In this document: positions 8,447-17,581 of the stretch, piece by piece
Position numbering within the stretch: position 1 is the first letter of the stretch
How the letters are laid out: each line of letters begins with the position of its first letter
Position numbers and translations under genes: made by a program
Notes under the pieces: model-generated
Told to the model about the DNA's origin: nothing
Databases searched by the model: none
What the model saw: only the letters and a program-made list of their open reading frames with translations
Source: Rhodococcus ruber
Lineage (GTDB): Bacteria; Actinomycetota; Actinomycetes; Mycobacteriales; Mycobacteriaceae
DNA length: 64,000 bases
Assembly (NCBI RefSeq): GCF_027270735.1
Contig: NZ_JAPWIJ010000005.1
Location: 372,001 to 436,000 of the forward strand
Direction of reading: 5' to 3'

Positions 8447-10081
8447 CTAGTGCGCGCTGGCCTTTTCCGCACCGATGCCGGTGAGGGAACGAACTTCCAT
8501 TTCGGCCTGCTTGTCGGTGTTCTCGGTGTCCTTCGAGATCAGCGTTCCGACGATACCGAGGATGAATGCCAGCGGGATCGACACGATGCCCGGGTTGGAG
8601 AGCGGGAACCAGGCGAAATCCGAGCCGGGGATCATCGACGTCTTCGATCCCGATACGGCCGGGGAGAAGATGATCAGCACGATCGTCGAGATCAGGCCGC
8701 CGTACATGCTGAACAGTGCGCCCGTGGTGGTGAAGCGACGCCAGAACAGCGAGTACAGAATGGTCGGCAGGTTCGCGGCCGCAGCGACGGCGAACGCGAG
8801 TGCCACCAGGAAGGCGATGTTCTGCCCGTTGGCGAGGATGCCGAGGCCGATGGCCAGGATGCCGATGACGACGGCCGTGATCCGCGAGACCTTGACCTGC
8901 TTCTTGTCGTCGACCTTGCCCTTCTTGATGACGCTCGCGTAGATGTCGTGAGCGAACGACGCCGACGCGGTGATCGTCAAGCCGGCGACCACGGCGAGGA
9001 TGGTCGCGAAGGCGACCGCCGAGATGACACCGAGCAGAATGACGCCGCCGAGCTCGAACGCCAACAGCGGGGCCGCGGAGTTCTGACCGCCGGCCGAGGC
9101 CAGGATGCGGTCCGGTCCGACTATCGCCGCGGCACCGTAGCCGAGCACGAGGGTGAACAGGTAGAACGCGCCGATGAGCGCGATGGCCCACACGACGCTG
9201 CGACGAGCTTCCTTGGCGGTGGGCACCGTGTAGAAGCGCATCAGCACGTGCGGCAGACCCGCGGTGCCGAGCACGAGTGCGATACCGAGCGAAAGGAAGT
9301 TGATCTTCGAGGTGGCGCTGCCGCCGTACTGAGCACCGGGCTCGATGACATCGCGGGCACCGACGATCGGGTCGGCCGAGCTCGACACCATCGCCTGAGC
9401 GCTACCGAGAAGCTCGGAGAAGTTCAGGCCGAACTTCGCGAGCACGAGAACGGTCATGAATGCGGCGCCGGCGATGAGCAGAACGGCCTTGATGATCTGC
9501 ACCCAGGTGGTGCCCTTCATGCCGCCGATGAGCACGTACGCGATCATCAGCACACCGACGATGGCGATGACGATGGACTGCCCGGTGCGGTCGGAGATGT
9601 CGAGCAACAATGCGACGAGTCCGCCGGCACCTGCCATCTGTGCGAGCAGGTAGAACAGCGAGACGGTCAGGGTGGACAACGCAGCCGCGGTGCGAACCGG
9701 GCCTTGCTTGAGCCGGAAGCTCAGCACGTCCGCCATGGTGAATTTGCCTGTGTTCCTGAGCAACTCGGCCACCAGGAGCAGCGCGACGAGCCAGGCGACG
9801 AGGAAGCCGATGGAGTACAGGAAGCCGTCGTAGCCATACACGGCGATGGCACCGGCGATACCGAGAAAGCTTGCCGCGGAAAGGTAGTCGCCGGCGATGG
9901 CGACGCCGTTCTGAGGCCCGGAGAATCCGCCGCCTGCGGTGAAGAACTCCGCGGAGGTCGCGTTCTTCTTCGAGGCGCGGATGACGACGGCCATCGTGAT
10001 GAGGACGAACGCGCCGAAGATGGCGATGTTGACGATCGGTTCACCGACGGTGGTGTCGGCGGCCTGGGCAAGAATGTTCAC
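8447..10081 (-). CDS. actP: Sodium:solute symporter, cation/acetate type (ActP)
   Basis: A 544-residue SSS-family permease with about 13 membrane segments. Family signatures include GDYLSAASFLGIAGAIAVYGYDG in the first core helices and GTAGLPHVLMRFYTVPTAKEARRS in the middle, typical of ActP acetate permeases. It should take up acetate or related short carboxylates with Na+ or H+. The gene overlaps the DUF485 gene by four bases, the usual actP partner arrangement, and the pair is preceded by a CRP/GlxR-like site. A hairpin closes the unit. Glycolate or pyruvate remain possible substrates. Confidence 0.85.
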   Translation of the reverse strand: MNILAQAADTTVGEPIVNIAIFGAFVLITMAVVIRASKKNATSAEFFTAGGGFSGPQNGVAIAGDYLSAASFLGIAGAIAVYGYDGFLYSIGFLVAWLVALLLVAELLRNTGKFTMADVLSFRLKQGPVRTAAALSTLTVSLFYLLAQMAGAGGLVALLLDISDRTGQSIVIAIVGVLMIAYVLIGGMKGTTWVQIIKAVLLIAGAAFMTVLVLAKFGLNFSELLGSAQAMVSSSADPIVGARDVIEPGAQYGGSATSKINFLSLGIALVLGTAGLPHVLMRFYTVPTAKEARRSVVWAIALIGAFYLFTLVLGYGAAAIVGPDRILASAGGQNSAAPLLAFELGGVILLGVISAVAFATILAVVAGLTITASASFAHDIYASVIKKGKVDDKKQVKVSRITAVVIGILAIGLGILANGQNIAFLVALAFAVAAAANLPTILYSLFWRRFTTTGALFSMYGGLISTIVLIIFSPAVSGSKTSMIPGSDFAWFPLSNPGIVSIPLAFILGIVGTLISKDTENTDKQAEMEVRSLTGIGAEKASAH

Positions 10082-10428
10082 GACTTCGCTCCCTGGGAGG
10101 CTTCCATCTCGGCGCGCAAGGCTGCGGCGCGAGGATCGAGTTCACGGTTGGCGAACTTCACATAGATGCCGGTGATGGCGAACGTCGTGATGAACTGGCC
10201 GAGGCCGAGCAGCAGGCCGACGTTGATGTTGCCCCACACCTTGGTCGACATGAAGTCGACTGCGTATGTGCTCAGCAGCACGTAGACGACGTACCAGACC
10301 AGGAAGAACCCGGCCATCGGGAACACGAAGCTACGCAGGCGGTGTCGGAGTTCCTGGAACTCCGGACTGGCTTGCATGTCTACGAACGCTTGCGCGTCCG
10401 GTGGCGAATTGGTTTCCGGTGCGGTCAC
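10078..10428 (-). CDS. DUF485 membrane protein, partner of ActP
   Basis: A 116-residue protein with two membrane segments (SFVFPMAGFFLVWYVVYVLL and a second around VGLLLGLGQFITTFAITGIYV), matching the DUF485 family that is almost always encoded directly before acetate symporters. Its role is unknown; assistance or regulation of the symporter is assumed from gene order. The GTG start has a good AGGAG ribosome-binding site six bases upstream. The stop codon overlaps the actP start. Confidence 0.85.
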   Translation of the reverse strand: MTAPETNSPPDAQAFVDMQASPEFQELRHRLRSFVFPMAGFFLVWYVVYVLLSTYAVDFMSTKVWGNINVGLLLGLGQFITTFAITGIYVKFANRELDPRAAALRAEMEASQGAKS

Positions 10429-10476
10429 CTTGGACTCCTGAAGTTGATGTGAGCTCTAGCTGAGTCGGAACAGTAA

Positions 10477-10492
10477 TGAGAGTCAGGTCACA
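10477..10492. promoter_or_regulatory. CRP/GlxR-like binding site
   Basis: TGAGA-N6-TCACA matches the TGTGA-N6-TCACA consensus of cAMP receptor proteins in 9 of 10 positions. It lies 49 bases before the DUF485 start codon in the 148-base gap upstream of the DUF485/actP unit. GlxR and related regulators control acetate metabolism in corynebacteria, which suits the location. Assignment rests on the motif alone. Confidence 0.45.
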
Positions 10493-10576
10493 AAATCAGG
10501 AGGTGGCGTCGATCACACGGCGGGCTGCGGGAGTGTGCGACGAGCGGTCGAGAATGGCGGCCGAGCGGTGTGCGCC

Positions 10577-12319
10577 CTACAGTTCGCGCTCTCGGTCTTT
10601 GCCCATGTCGAGGCCCTCGGGCAGGTGCAGTCGGGCGAAGATGCGGGAGATGTCCGACGGCACCGTCTTTCGGGTGGCGAGGCTGACGACGATCATCGCG
10701 GCGAAGGCGACGGGAACGCTGACTGCGGCCGGGTAGCCGAGTATCGCTGCCGCCCAACCGCCGAGGATGCCGTCGGAGATGGGGGTGACGACGGAGATCG
10801 ACGCGGCCACGAGTGAGATACCGCCGCCGAGGAGCAGCCCGGTTGCTGCTCCTGCTGCGGTGAGTCCGCGCCACCAGATACCGAGTACGAGCAGTGGGCA
10901 CAGGGTGGACGCCGCGACGGCGAACACGAGCCCGACAGTGCGTGAGAGGTCCAGCGAGACAACGCCGATCGACAGGGCGAGCGGTACGGCGCCGGCGAGT
11001 ATCGCGGCGACGCGGAAGTCCCGCACCTTGCCCGAGAGCACATCGGTACTCAACACTCCGGCGATGCTGACCAGCAGACCGGACGAGGTCGACAGGAAGG
11101 CCGCGATGGCACCGGCGGCCACGAGAGCGGCGAGCAGCTGCCCCGGAATTCCGGACAGCACGGACCCCGGCAACAGCAGTACCGCGGCGTCCGATGCCCC
11201 GGTGATGAGCAGTTGCGGTACGTACAGGCGCGCGAAAACGCCGAGCACCGTCGGGAACAGGTAGAACATGCCGAGTAGCGCCAGCACGGTCAACGATGTG
11301 AGTCGCGCGGCTCGGCCGTCCGGGTTGGTGTAGAACCGCACCAGCACGTGCGGCAGTCCCAGCGTGCCGAGGAACGTGGCCAGAATCAGCGAATACACCT
11401 GATACAGCGGATGCGCGCCGCCCAGTCCCCCGCCGGGCATCGACCAGGCCCGGTCGGTCGTCGGCGCTCCCGCCACCACGGGGACGGGCGAGCCGGCGTC
11501 GAGCGTGAGCACAGTGCCCGATCCGAGCTCGTGTTCGCCTGCCTCGAGACGCACTCGGCCGTCGACGCTCCCGTCGTCGAGGGTGCCGGCCACGGATACG
11601 ACGATCGGTGAATCCACCTGTACGAGAACATCGGTGGTGATGTCGACGACGGTCTGTTCTGTCACGGTCGGCGGAGCCGGGCTGCCGACGCTTCGGTCGT
11701 CGGAATAGAAATGCACGGCCAACACCAGTGCCGGAATGGCGATCGCGGTGAGCTTGAGCCAGTACTGGAACGCCTGCACGAAGGTGATCGAGCGCATTCC
11801 ACCGCCCACGACGTTGGCGATGACGATGAGCCCGACAGACAGGGCCCCGACCCAGCCCGGTACGCCGAGGAGGATGTTCAGGGTCAGGCCCGCTCCCTGG
11901 AACTGCGGCACCAGATACAGCGCGCAGATGACCACCACCACCAGCATGGCCACGGTACGCAACCATGGCGCGCCGAGCCGGAACTCGACGAAATCCGGCA
12001 CCGTGTACGCGCCACTCCGGCGCAGGGGCGCGGCGACGAACAGCAGCAGACCCAGGTAGCCCGCGGTGAAGCCGACGGGATACCACAGCGCGTCGGCACC
12101 GTACTTGGCTATGAGACCGGCGACACCGAGAAACGATGCAGCAGAAAGATACTCACCGCTGATGGCTGCGGCGTTCCACCGCGGCCCGACGGAACGCGAA
12201 GCCACCAGAAAGTCCGAGGTGGTGCGGGCCAACCGAACTCCGTAGACGCCGATGCCCACGGTGGCCGCAGCTGCCAGGAGCAGCGCGATCACCGTTGCGA
12301 CGGGAATGGACTGGTTCAC
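10577..12319 (-). CDS. SSS-family monocarboxylate-type symporter with extracytoplasmic insertion
   Basis: A 580-residue sodium:solute symporter. SGEYLSAASFLGVAGLIAKYGADA near residues 54-77 and GTLGLPHVLVRFYTNPDGRAARL mark the same subfamily as ActP and the corynebacterial monocarboxylate carrier MctC. Residues about 206-300 are a hydrophilic, beta-rich, Ser/Thr/Val/Asp-rich insertion between membrane segments 6 and 7, absent from the ActP copy at 8447. It follows the small membrane-protein gene by six bases and sits at the end of a run with a LytS/LytTR pair, so its expression is probably under that two-component system. Pyruvate, acetate or propionate are likely substrates. Confidence 0.8.
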   Translation of the reverse strand: MNQSIPVATVIALLLAAAATVGIGVYGVRLARTTSDFLVASRSVGPRWNAAAISGEYLSAASFLGVAGLIAKYGADALWYPVGFTAGYLGLLLFVAAPLRRSGAYTVPDFVEFRLGAPWLRTVAMLVVVVICALYLVPQFQGAGLTLNILLGVPGWVGALSVGLIVIANVVGGGMRSITFVQAFQYWLKLTAIAIPALVLAVHFYSDDRSVGSPAPPTVTEQTVVDITTDVLVQVDSPIVVSVAGTLDDGSVDGRVRLEAGEHELGSGTVLTLDAGSPVPVVAGAPTTDRAWSMPGGGLGGAHPLYQVYSLILATFLGTLGLPHVLVRFYTNPDGRAARLTSLTVLALLGMFYLFPTVLGVFARLYVPQLLITGASDAAVLLLPGSVLSGIPGQLLAALVAAGAIAAFLSTSSGLLVSIAGVLSTDVLSGKVRDFRVAAILAGAVPLALSIGVVSLDLSRTVGLVFAVAASTLCPLLVLGIWWRGLTAAGAATGLLLGGGISLVAASISVVTPISDGILGGWAAAILGYPAAVSVPVAFAAMIVVSLATRKTVPSDISRIFARLHLPEGLDMGKDREREL

Positions 12320-12325
12320 CGACGC

Positions 12326-12688
12326 CTAGTCCTCGACCAGACCGACGAACTCCGTCTCGTTGCGCTCGGCCCGGCGCACGTACGCCCAACCGACCCCGAA
12401 CAGCAACGGGTAGATCGCCACTCCGAGCACCAACCACGGCAACCCGATACCCAGCAGCGCGACATCGGTGAAGCGCTCGAGCAGCAGGACCGACAACGGT
12501 ATTGCGAACAGTATCGACAGCGTCATCACCGCCAACCGCACCGACAGCAGCAGTTGCGCACGAACCAGGCTACGAACCAGAGCGTCGCCCACCTCGGTTT
12601 GCTCCTGCACTTCGACGCGGGTGCGCACCATCCGTGCGCCACGACGTTGCGAGAGTACGACGCGCTGCCGATGCGGTTGACTCACCAC
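12326..12688 (-). CDS. Small two-helix membrane protein (DUF485-like position)
   Basis: A protein of about 120 residues with two hydrophobic segments (RLAVMTLSILFAIPLSVLLL and LGIGLPWLVLGVAIYPLLFG) and a charged C-terminus. It holds the same position relative to the SSS symporter as DUF485 proteins do relative to ActP, and C. glutamicum has a similar small gene beside mctC. The sequence itself is only loosely DUF485-like. GTG GTG gives two possible starts (12688 or 12685), with AGGGG just upstream inside the end of the response-regulator gene. Confidence 0.7.
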   Translation of the reverse strand: MVSQPHRQRVVLSQRRGARMVRTRVEVQEQTEVGDALVRSLVRAQLLLSVRLAVMTLSILFAIPLSVLLLERFTDVALLGIGLPWLVLGVAIYPLLFGVGWAYVRRAERNETEFVGLVED

Positions 12689-12698
12689 GCACCCCTGA

Positions 12699-13499
12699 TC
12701 ATCGCGACGACCACGATTGCAGCGGCCCGCGGACCAGTCTGTCCTTGAGCTCCCTGGCGTGCCTGCGGCTCACCGGCAACTCACAGGCGGCCAGATCTCC
12801 ACTGCCACGCAAGCACACCACCAGACCCGAACCGACACTGCGGATTCCCGTCACCAGCCGCAGCGAGACCAGATAGGAGCGGTGCACCCGGAGGAATCCG
12901 GCATCGGCCCAACGACTTTCGAGTGCAGAGATCGGTATCCGCACCAGATGCGAGCCGTTGGCGGTGTGCAATCTGGCGTAGTCGCCGTCGGCCTCGACCC
13001 ATGCGACCGAGGAGCGGTGGACCAGGGTGGTGGTTCCACCGAGTTCGACGGGAATGACCTCGTCGGCGGAGGTGTCGGCGGACTGCGCCGGTCGACGCCG
13101 GGCAACCAGGACGCGTCGAACGGCCTCGGCGAGCCGATCCTCGCGCAGTGGCTTGAGCAGATAGTCGACGGCACCCAAGTCGTAGGCGGCGAGCGCCCGA
13201 TCGTCGTGGGCGGTGACGAACACGACGGCGGGTGGCCGAGCGAATGCCGACAGGATGCCGGCCAGCTCGAGTCCGTCGAGGCCGGGCATGTTGATGTCGA
13301 GGAACACGGCATCGACAACGGGTTGCGCGGAGGTCTGCTGGAGCTGCCGTAGCGCGGTGGTCGCGTCCTGCGCGGTGTAGACCTCGGCGACGGCGTCCTG
13401 CTCGCGTAGCAGGAAGGCGAGCTCATCGAGCGCAGGGCGCTCGTCGTCCACCGCGAGCACGACCAAACCTCGTCCGCTCGTGGTTCCGGCCTGCGTCAT
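12699..13499 (-). CDS. LytTR-family response regulator
   Basis: A 266-residue regulator. The receiver domain (about 12-130) has the acidic pair DDE at 18-20, phospho-acceptor D68 in FLDINMPGLDG and the lysine in YLLKPLR. A LytTR DNA-binding domain occupies about 160-260 (WVEADGDYARLHTANGSHLVR and FLRVHRSYLVSLR). Its start overlaps the kinase stop by four bases. The closest described systems are YpdB/BtsR-type regulators of pyruvate transport, so control of the downstream SSS symporter is likely. Confidence 0.9.
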   Translation of the reverse strand: MTQAGTTSGRGLVVLAVDDERPALDELAFLLREQDAVAEVYTAQDATTALRQLQQTSAQPVVDAVFLDINMPGLDGLELAGILSAFARPPAVVFVTAHDDRALAAYDLGAVDYLLKPLREDRLAEAVRRVLVARRRPAQSADTSADEVIPVELGGTTTLVHRSSVAWVEADGDYARLHTANGSHLVRIPISALESRWADAGFLRVHRSYLVSLRLVTGIRSVGSGLVVCLRGSGDLAACELPVSRRHARELKDRLVRGPLQSWSSR

Positions 13500-14668
13500 G
13501 CCCGCACACCCGGCCTGAATTTCGGCACGCGCATGCTCACCTTCGTGCCTGCGCCCGGTGCGGTGTCCACTACGAGACCGTAGTCGTTTCCGAAGGCCGC
13601 CCGCAGCCGATCGTCCACGTTCGCCAATCCGACATGGGCCGCGTCCTCGGTGTGCAGGCTGCCCGACCGCAGCACCTCGGGGTCCATTCCCACGCCGTCG
13701 TCCTCGATGCTGATCACCGCGTCGGTGCCCTCGTCGGCAGCGATGATCGTCACGCGTCCGCCGTCGGCCTTGCCGGACAGGCCGTGCCGGACGGCATTCT
13801 CGACCAGCGGCTGCAACGCGAGGAACGGCAGCGCAACGCCCAGTACCTCGGGCGCGACCTGCAACGAGACCTGCAACGAATCACCGAAGCGGGCGCGCTC
13901 GAGTGTCAAGTACCGGTCGATGTTGCGAAGTTCGTCCGCGAGCACGGTGAATTCACCGGCATTGCGGAACGAATACCGAGTGAAATCGGCGAATTCGAGC
14001 ACCAGCTCCCTGGCCCGATCGGGATCGGTACGGACGAACGACGCGATGGTACCCAGTGCGTTGTAGATGAAGTGCGGGCTGATCTGCGCTCGGAGCGCCC
14101 GAACCTCGGCGCGATCCAACCGAGCCCTCGACGCATCGAGTTCGGCGAGTTCGATCTGCCCGCACGCGTAGCGAGCGACCTCGGCGATGGCACCGAGCAC
14201 GCCCGGTCCCGGCTCGTCGACCATGGCCGCACCCAACACCCCGACCACCGGCGAATCGTCGACTACCAGCGGCTGCGCCACCAGCGCCTTCACCGGATGG
14301 ATCGACCCGAGCGGCAGGCGCACCAACACTCGTCGCTGCCCGTCCACGGCTCGCTTCGCCGCCTCCACGAACGCCGGTGTCAGCTCCTCCCACGGACCGT
14401 CCCAGGCCAACAGGGAACCGTCGGGATCGCAGATACCGAGCGCGTCCGCCCCGGTCAGTACTCGCAGATGCGGTGCCGCGACCGATGCCGAGCGGGCGTC
14501 GAGACCATCGCGCAGCGGCTTGGCCGCCAGCGATGCGGTGTGCAGCGTGGAGTGCACGGCCCGTTCGGCCGGGGTGGTCAGATCGCGCCGACCACGCAGG
14601 CTGATGACTGCGATCACGGTGACGATCAGCGCCACGATCACTGCCAGCCAGGCCAGAGCAGCCGTCAT
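13496..14668 (-). CDS. LytS-type sensor histidine kinase
   Basis: A 390-residue kinase with one N-terminal membrane helix (3-24), a GAF-like sensor region (about 40-170), a His_kinase domain with QISPHFIYNALGTI (phospho-acceptor H199), and an ATPase domain with PLVENAVRHGL and IEDDGVGMDP. The start at 14668 was chosen because ATGA overlaps the stop of the esterase gene; a longer open frame runs upstream but is antisense-like noise over that gene. A single membrane helix and a cytoplasmic GAF-like domain suggest sensing of an intracellular metabolite, possibly a carboxylate. It should phosphorylate the LytTR regulator at 12699. Confidence 0.88.
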   Translation of the reverse strand: MTAALAWLAVIVALIVTVIAVISLRGRRDLTTPAERAVHSTLHTASLAAKPLRDGLDARSASVAAPHLRVLTGADALGICDPDGSLLAWDGPWEELTPAFVEAAKRAVDGQRRVLVRLPLGSIHPVKALVAQPLVVDDSPVVGVLGAAMVDEPGPGVLGAIAEVARYACGQIELAELDASRARLDRAEVRALRAQISPHFIYNALGTIASFVRTDPDRARELVLEFADFTRYSFRNAGEFTVLADELRNIDRYLTLERARFGDSLQVSLQVAPEVLGVALPFLALQPLVENAVRHGLSGKADGGRVTIIAADEGTDAVISIEDDGVGMDPEVLRSGSLHTEDAAHVGLANVDDRLRAAFGNDYGLVVDTAPGAGTKVSMRVPKFRPGVRA

Positions 14669-15846
14669 CGTGCGCACGTACCCGAAGTCGGTACGTTCAG
14701 GAATCGTTCGACGAGCCAGTCGACTCCGATGCCGTTGGCCGCCAGCTCGGCGTGGCCCTGTTGCGGTTCGGACCTGAACTCGACGTCGTCGCCCATGCCG
14801 CAGGCTGTCGCAACGGCATCCCGAGTCCACTGCGGATCGATCAGGTCGTCGCGCTCGCCGACCAGTACGAACAGCGGAACGTCGGTGCGAGATGCCGGCA
14901 GCACCACCGATTCGAGCCAGTCCGTCATCCGATTCGCTGCATGCTCGGTGGCCGGGAGAGCATCGGCCGGGTCGATGACAGCTCCGGCGTCGGCCTTCGA
15001 GAAGCCGAGCAGATCGCTGCACGCCGTCAGTGCGGTCACGTTGTCGGCGAACGTGCCGCGGATGTAGTCCGAACGCTCGGCGCTCGGATCCGCGACGTGC
15101 AGACCCTCGAACAGATACGGCACCAGCAGCTGGCGCGGCAAGGTCTGTTCGGTCTCGGGGGCGAGGATGCGAGTCAGATCCGCGGTGGGCGAGAGCGCCG
15201 CGGCACCCACCAACTGCAAGCCGTCGCCGTAGTCTGCGCTGCGCTCGGCAGCTGCCCAGACCGCCTGCCCACCTTGAGAAGTGCCCACTGCACCCCACCG
15301 GGTACCGACGTCGGGCACCACGTTACGGGCAGCGCGCACCGCGTCGATGACGTCGTAGGCTGCGGCGTTTCGGTCGAGGTACGCCGGATCCCCCGGCGTC
15401 CCGAGCCCCTGGTAGTCCGTCACCACCACCACGGTGCCGCGCTCGAGGAACGGCGTCACCAATCCGATGGTGCCCAACAGATTCGGGTAGAGCGAGGGCG
15501 CGCATTCGTCGGTGACGCCGGTGGTGCCGTGCCCGACCGAGACGATCGGCCAGCCGCCCGGAGGCGCAGAACCCTTGGGCACGAACACCGTTCCCGATGT
15601 CTCGGTACCGCCACCGCTCACCCCATCGGTGGTGCGGTAGACGATCTTCGTGGCCGTCCCCCCGAGGTACGCGACGCCGATGTCGACCTGGCCCAGCTGC
15701 ATCGCCGACACGATCGCGCCGCGCTCGGGGCCCTCGGGCGCAGGAATCGCTGCAGGGACGGACGGTTCGGGTGGCACCACCGGCGTGCTGCAGGCGGCAA
15801 GAGCGAACACCAGTGCCGCGGCCGCCACCAACCCGCTCGACCTCAC
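14665..15846 (-). CDS. Lipoprotein alpha/beta hydrolase (secretory-lipase family)
   Basis: A 393-residue protein beginning with a lipoprotein signal, VRSSGLVAAAALVFALAAC, with the lipobox LAAC, so it is exported and lipid-anchored. The hydrolase domain shows the nucleophile elbow GTSQGG, an HGTTG stretch and a late histidine in QQGHAELA, as in LIP-type secretory lipases. It probably cleaves esters at the cell surface. The GTG start at 15846 has AGGAG about ten bases upstream. The stop overlaps the kinase start by four bases, tying the esterase to the LytS/LytTR unit. Substrate not readable from sequence. Confidence 0.85.
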   Translation of the reverse strand: MRSSGLVAAAALVFALAACSTPVVPPEPSVPAAIPAPEGPERGAIVSAMQLGQVDIGVAYLGGTATKIVYRTTDGVSGGGTETSGTVFVPKGSAPPGGWPIVSVGHGTTGVTDECAPSLYPNLLGTIGLVTPFLERGTVVVVTDYQGLGTPGDPAYLDRNAAAYDVIDAVRAARNVVPDVGTRWGAVGTSQGGQAVWAAAERSADYGDGLQLVGAAALSPTADLTRILAPETEQTLPRQLLVPYLFEGLHVADPSAERSDYIRGTFADNVTALTACSDLLGFSKADAGAVIDPADALPATEHAANRMTDWLESVVLPASRTDVPLFVLVGERDDLIDPQWTRDAVATACGMGDDVEFRSEPQQGHAELAANGIGVDWLVERFLNVPTSGTCAR

Positions 15847-15874
15847 TGTCTCTGCGCTCCTACATAACGTTCGT

Positions 15875-17506
15875 CTACATCGTGCGTCGTTCGATGCGGG
15901 CCTCGGCCGCAATCTCTTCCACGTCCAGACCATTCAACACTGCGCGCAGAGCTTCGTCGTCCAGCTCCCCCGAGTCGCGGGCGGCAACCAGCGCCGCCCG
16001 CTGCGCGACCAGCACGTTGTGCCGCAGGGTATCGAACAGCGCTCCGGCCGCCGCAATTCGCTTCTCCCGATCCTCGGTCTCGTCCGCGTCCAATCGTGCC
16101 CGCACCGAACGGCGAACGCGCGAGATGACCTCGGCTACCCGATCGCTGTCGACCCCCGCGATTCCGTCCTTTGCCGCACGCTCGAGGTAGGTCTCGGCGG
16201 CGGTGCGGGCGATGGCCTGCGAAAGCAATCGCTGATTGTCGGTGCGTTGCTGCTCGAGCGGATCTGCGACGTCGAGTCGGCGAATCAGCAACGGAAGCGT
16301 CAAGCCCTGCAGCAGCAAGGTGCCGACCGCGACGACGAACGCGACGGCTTGAATCACAGCGCGACCGGGGAATTCGTCCCCCACCACCGTCGTCAACGGC
16401 ACACCGGCGGCCGCGGCAAGCGTCACCACTCCGCGCATACCCGCCCAGGAGAGCACCAGGTTCTGCTGCCAGGTCAGACCGGTCTCGCGTGGTGCCTTTC
16501 GCCGAAACAGTCTGCGAAACAACATGTGTCGACCCGAATTGGCGAAAATCCAGGCAGGGCGGACGGCCATGACCACTACGAGCACCACCAGCGCGTACCC
16601 GAATACATGATGGACCGGCAACCCCTCGCGTTGCACTTCCTCGATCACGAACTTCAGTTGTAAACCCATGTAGGCGAACACGAATGCTTCGAGGAGCAGA
16701 TCGAGCGTCGGCCACACCTGGCGTTCCTGGACCCGAGTGGTGACCGAGACATCCGCGGTGATGCGGCCCAACACGAAGCCGGCGGTGACGACGGCCAGGA
16801 CACCGGACGCATGAATTTCCTCGGCCGCCAGATAGGCCGCGAAGGGCAGCACCAGACCGAGCACTGTCTCGAGGGCCGAATCGGCGATGCGCTTGCGGAC
16901 GAACCGGACGATGCGCGACAGGACCAGCCCAACCAGGACGCCCCCGACGATCTCGTAGGCGAAGAACAACACCGGTGAACCCAGTTCGATGCGGCTACCC
17001 GTCACCGACGCCACGGCCAGAGTGAACAGGGTCAATGCGGCCGCGTCGTTGACCAGGCTCTCCCCGGTGAGAATGGCCATCATTCTCGCGGGGAGGCCCA
17101 GCTTGCGGCCGACGGCGATCGCAGACACCGCGTCGGGTGGGGCTACGACGGCACCGAGCACCAGGGCCGCACCGAGCGTCAGTTCCGGAATCAGCAGATT
17201 CGCGAACCAGCCGACGGCGACCGTCGTCACGATCACCATCACCAGTCCGAGCCGGAGGATCTGGGCGAGGTTCCGCCGGAAGGTGACGAACGAGAAATCG
17301 AGCGCAGCCGAGTACAGCAGCGGTGGAAGCACCACGCCGAGGATCAGCTGGGGCGAGAGACTGACATGCGGAACGCCGGGAACGAAGGAGGCGATCGACC
17401 CGACGGTGACCAGAACGAGCGGGACCTGAAGGTCCAGACGCTTGGCGAAACCGGCGACGGCGATCGCGAAAATGACTACGAGAAGAAGAATCGGTCCGTC
17501 CACCAA
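15875..17506 (-). CDS. CPA1-family Na+/H+ antiporter
   Basis: A 543-residue protein with about 12 membrane segments in residues 1-400 and a cytoplasmic tail of about 130 residues rich in charged helices. VVAPPDAVSAIAVGRKLGLP and ESLVNDAAALTLF carry the conserved Asp and Asn-Asp of CPA1 (NhaP) exchangers, which expel Na+ in exchange for protons. The next gene downstream, the lipoprotein esterase, begins 28 bases after its stop on the same strand, so the antiporter may be co-transcribed with the sensor/symporter unit. That would be sensible if the symporters use Na+. Confidence 0.87.
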   Translation of the reverse strand: MVDGPILLLVVIFAIAVAGFAKRLDLQVPLVLVTVGSIASFVPGVPHVSLSPQLILGVVLPPLLYSAALDFSFVTFRRNLAQILRLGLVMVIVTTVAVGWFANLLIPELTLGAALVLGAVVAPPDAVSAIAVGRKLGLPARMMAILTGESLVNDAAALTLFTLAVASVTGSRIELGSPVLFFAYEIVGGVLVGLVLSRIVRFVRKRIADSALETVLGLVLPFAAYLAAEEIHASGVLAVVTAGFVLGRITADVSVTTRVQERQVWPTLDLLLEAFVFAYMGLQLKFVIEEVQREGLPVHHVFGYALVVLVVVMAVRPAWIFANSGRHMLFRRLFRRKAPRETGLTWQQNLVLSWAGMRGVVTLAAAAGVPLTTVVGDEFPGRAVIQAVAFVVAVGTLLLQGLTLPLLIRRLDVADPLEQQRTDNQRLLSQAIARTAAETYLERAAKDGIAGVDSDRVAEVISRVRRSVRARLDADETEDREKRIAAAGALFDTLRHNVLVAQRAALVAARDSGELDDEALRAVLNGLDVEEIAAEARIERRTM

Positions 17507-17581
17507 GACGATTGTGCCGTCAGCCGCGCACTATGGCGCGACCGACGGCCGCTCCGACGAACTCCAGACGACCGATACGTC

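Noticed and set aside
14669-15298. N-terminal extension of the LytS kinase to 600 residues
   Set aside because: The extra 210 residues are antisense-like Arg-rich sequence overlapping the lipoprotein gene; the ATGA junction at 14665-14668 gives a normal kinase start.
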